Shown one piece after another: positions 6,347 through 7,354 of a stretch of 7,354 nucleotides of DNA. The stretch's first letter is position 1. Each line of letters begins with the position of its first letter. The position numbers and the translations under genes were made by a program. The notes beneath the pieces are model-generated. The model saw only the letters and a list, made by a program, of their open reading frames with translations. It was not told the origin of the DNA and did not search any database. Source of the DNA: Rickettsiales bacterium (GTDB lineage: Bacteria > Pseudomonadota > Alphaproteobacteria > Rickettsiales > CANDYO01); NCBI GenBank assembly GCA_947424995.1, contig CANDYO010000098.1:1-7354 (forward strand). The letters are read 5' to 3'.

Positions 6347-6352
6347 CTCTCC
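6347..6352 (-). promoter_or_regulatory. Ribosome binding site of the giant gene
   Basis: The minus strand reads GGAGAG, then an 8-base spacer, then ATG at 6338-6336. It lies inside the 24-base gap after the upstream gene's stop, so the giant gene can be translated from a shared transcript without a promoter of its own. Confidence 0.75.
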
Positions 6353-6362
6353 ATACTTTAAA

Positions 6363-7283
6363 TTAATTATTGAAACAATGCTTCAAATGCCGTTTATTTA
6401 AAAATCTGGTCATTCCATTTAGATCTCTTTCTAAAGATTCTAATTCCTCAGGTTTTTGAATAAAAAAAGTGATTTTATTATTATTTTTTATAAAAGCAGA
6501 AAGTTTAAGAAAAACTTTCTCTTTCAAAATATCATTACACGCTTCTTTGCCATCTAGCTTTATAAGAGTCATATAATTAATTAGTACATTTGAGATGAAA
6601 TATTCTGGAATTTCTTGAACAACTGAAAAGTCGTATCTTTTAGTATAAAAGTCAAATTTGCTATTAATAAAATCATCAATAACTGGATATATTGCTTCAA
6701 GTGCTGCAATATACATGAATTTTTCTTCTTCTTTATTAATATATTCAATATCATCTGTAATACGAGTTAGTATTTTACTAATAAAAAAGTAACATCCATA
6801 ATTGTTGAAGGGCTCTACCTTACTGATTAAAGTGGCAATAAGTTTTAAATTACTAATGATTTCATTATGGATTGCTATGCTATATTGGATTTTCTTTTCA
6901 GAAGTGGCAGGTTCCCAAAATTCTATCCAAAATGGGTCATCATCTGGAATATTGCTTTTAGCGCTTAAATAAATTTTATAATGGATTTTTTGTAGAGATT
7001 TAGCAAGAAAACTACCATCATTACCAAATGAAGTTCTAAATCTTAGTGCTCTTAAGGCTGAGTCTAATACCCATTCAGTTCTTACATTATAAGGAATATC
7101 AGCTTCATGCCAGGCTTTATAGTATACAGATATAAAGGTTAAACAAATCTGTATACAAAACACTACAACAAATCCAATTAGAGCAGCTCTAACAAAGTTT
7201 ATTATTGCTTTAAAAATTTCTCGACTTTGGAAAATCATTTCATACAAAACTGCTATCAATCCATTGTGGCAAAAGGGATACAC
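6363..7283 (-). CDS. Unrecognised protein with one N-terminal membrane segment (about 291-306 aa)
   Basis: I do not recognise the family. Read from GTG at 7283-7281 the product is 306 residues. The ATG at 7238 (codon 16, MIFQSREIF) gives 291 residues and looks more natural because it starts just before the membrane segment, but neither start has a well-placed Shine-Dalgarno; an in-frame TAA at 7298-7296 limits extension. Residues about 29-55 (INFVRAALIGFVVVFCIQIC onward) form one hydrophobic helix. Basic residues R21, K25 and R32 lie before it, suggesting the N-terminus is inside and the remaining 250 residues are periplasmic, although a cytoplasmic domain is possible. The rest is rich in charged, predicted-helical sequence without recognisable catalytic motifs. 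It ends 24 bases before the RTX-ankyrin gene, so the two probably form an operon. A role in export, anchoring or self-protection is conceivable but not shown. Confidence 0.75.
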   Translation of the reverse strand: MYPFCHNGLIAVLYEMIFQSREIFKAIINFVRAALIGFVVVFCIQICLTFISVYYKAWHEADIPYNVRTEWVLDSALRALRFRTSFGNDGSFLAKSLQKIHYKIYLSAKSNIPDDDPFWIEFWEPATSEKKIQYSIAIHNEIISNLKLIATLISKVEPFNNYGCYFFISKILTRITDDIEYINKEEEKFMYIAALEAIYPVIDDFINSKFDFYTKRYDFSVVQEIPEYFISNVLINYMTLIKLDGKEACNDILKEKVFLKLSAFIKNNNKITFFIQKPEELESLERDLNGMTRFLNKRHLKHCFNN

Positions 7284-7354
7284 ACCTGTTTTTATTTACA
7301 TATTCTGTTGTGCCTCGTTGTGATATTTGTGGACATTGATGTTTTTATCGGTTA
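7284..7354 (-). other. Upstream leader of the membrane-protein gene, no supported gene
   Basis: These 71 bases hold a 14-codon minus-strand reading frame (ATG at 7336-7334, MSTNITTRHNRICK, stop at 7298-7296) in the same frame as the membrane-protein gene. No ribosome binding site is evident for it, and I see no convincing promoter. It could be a leader peptide, the remains of an original 5' end, or chance. Confidence 0.3.

Noticed and set aside
7262..7333. Plus-strand stretch reading HCGKRDTHLF and later CDICGH, suggestive of a zinc finger
   Set aside because: The frame is only about 40 codons between stops with no start signal, and it overlaps the membrane-protein gene start on the other strand.

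Overview
This is an AT-rich window in which every supportable gene lies on the minus strand. Low GC, AT-rich codon use, TTG and GTG starts, ankyrin repeats and a calcium-binding RTX-type protein together suggest a host-associated, probably intracellular proteobacterium (Rickettsiales, Holosporales or Legionellales style). The lineage is an inference; nothing in the window fixes it.

Layout in the direction of transcription, right to left. A short leader (7354-7284) carries no supportable gene. Next is an unrecognised protein of about 306 residues with one N-terminal membrane segment (7283-6363). After a 24-base gap with a clear ribosome binding site comes a 1723-residue protein (6338-1167) that fills 70% of the window. 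A 423-base noncoding stretch (1166-744) follows, with several short dyads, a possible promoter and a possible 39-codon gene relic. Last is the 5' part of an NAD(P)-binding SDR/epimerase-family gene (743-1), which runs off the left edge.

The centre of interest is the giant protein. It has no Sec signal peptide. In order it carries an N-terminal glycine-zipper hydrophobic segment, a long Gly/Ser/Asn low-complexity region built of alternating long and short repeats, a Pro-Ala linker, the DLDGDG/EF-hand-like module typical of large RTX proteins, a degenerate RTX beta-roll region with a 96-residue internal duplication, two haemolysin-type calcium-binding-related modules, about nine ankyrin repeats arranged as 66-residue pairs, and an unassigned C-terminal tail of about 80 residues. 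RTX domains are hallmarks of type I secretion, and ankyrin arrays are hallmarks of effectors that act on eukaryotic proteins. Having both in one chain, with ankyrins placed after the RTX block, suggests a secreted host-directed or surface-associated protein; this is inference.

The membrane protein just upstream is probably co-transcribed with the giant protein and may serve it, for example in export, anchoring or protection, but its sequence does not say how. No secretion ATPase, adaptor, acyltransferase, RNA gene, insertion sequence or CRISPR array is visible.
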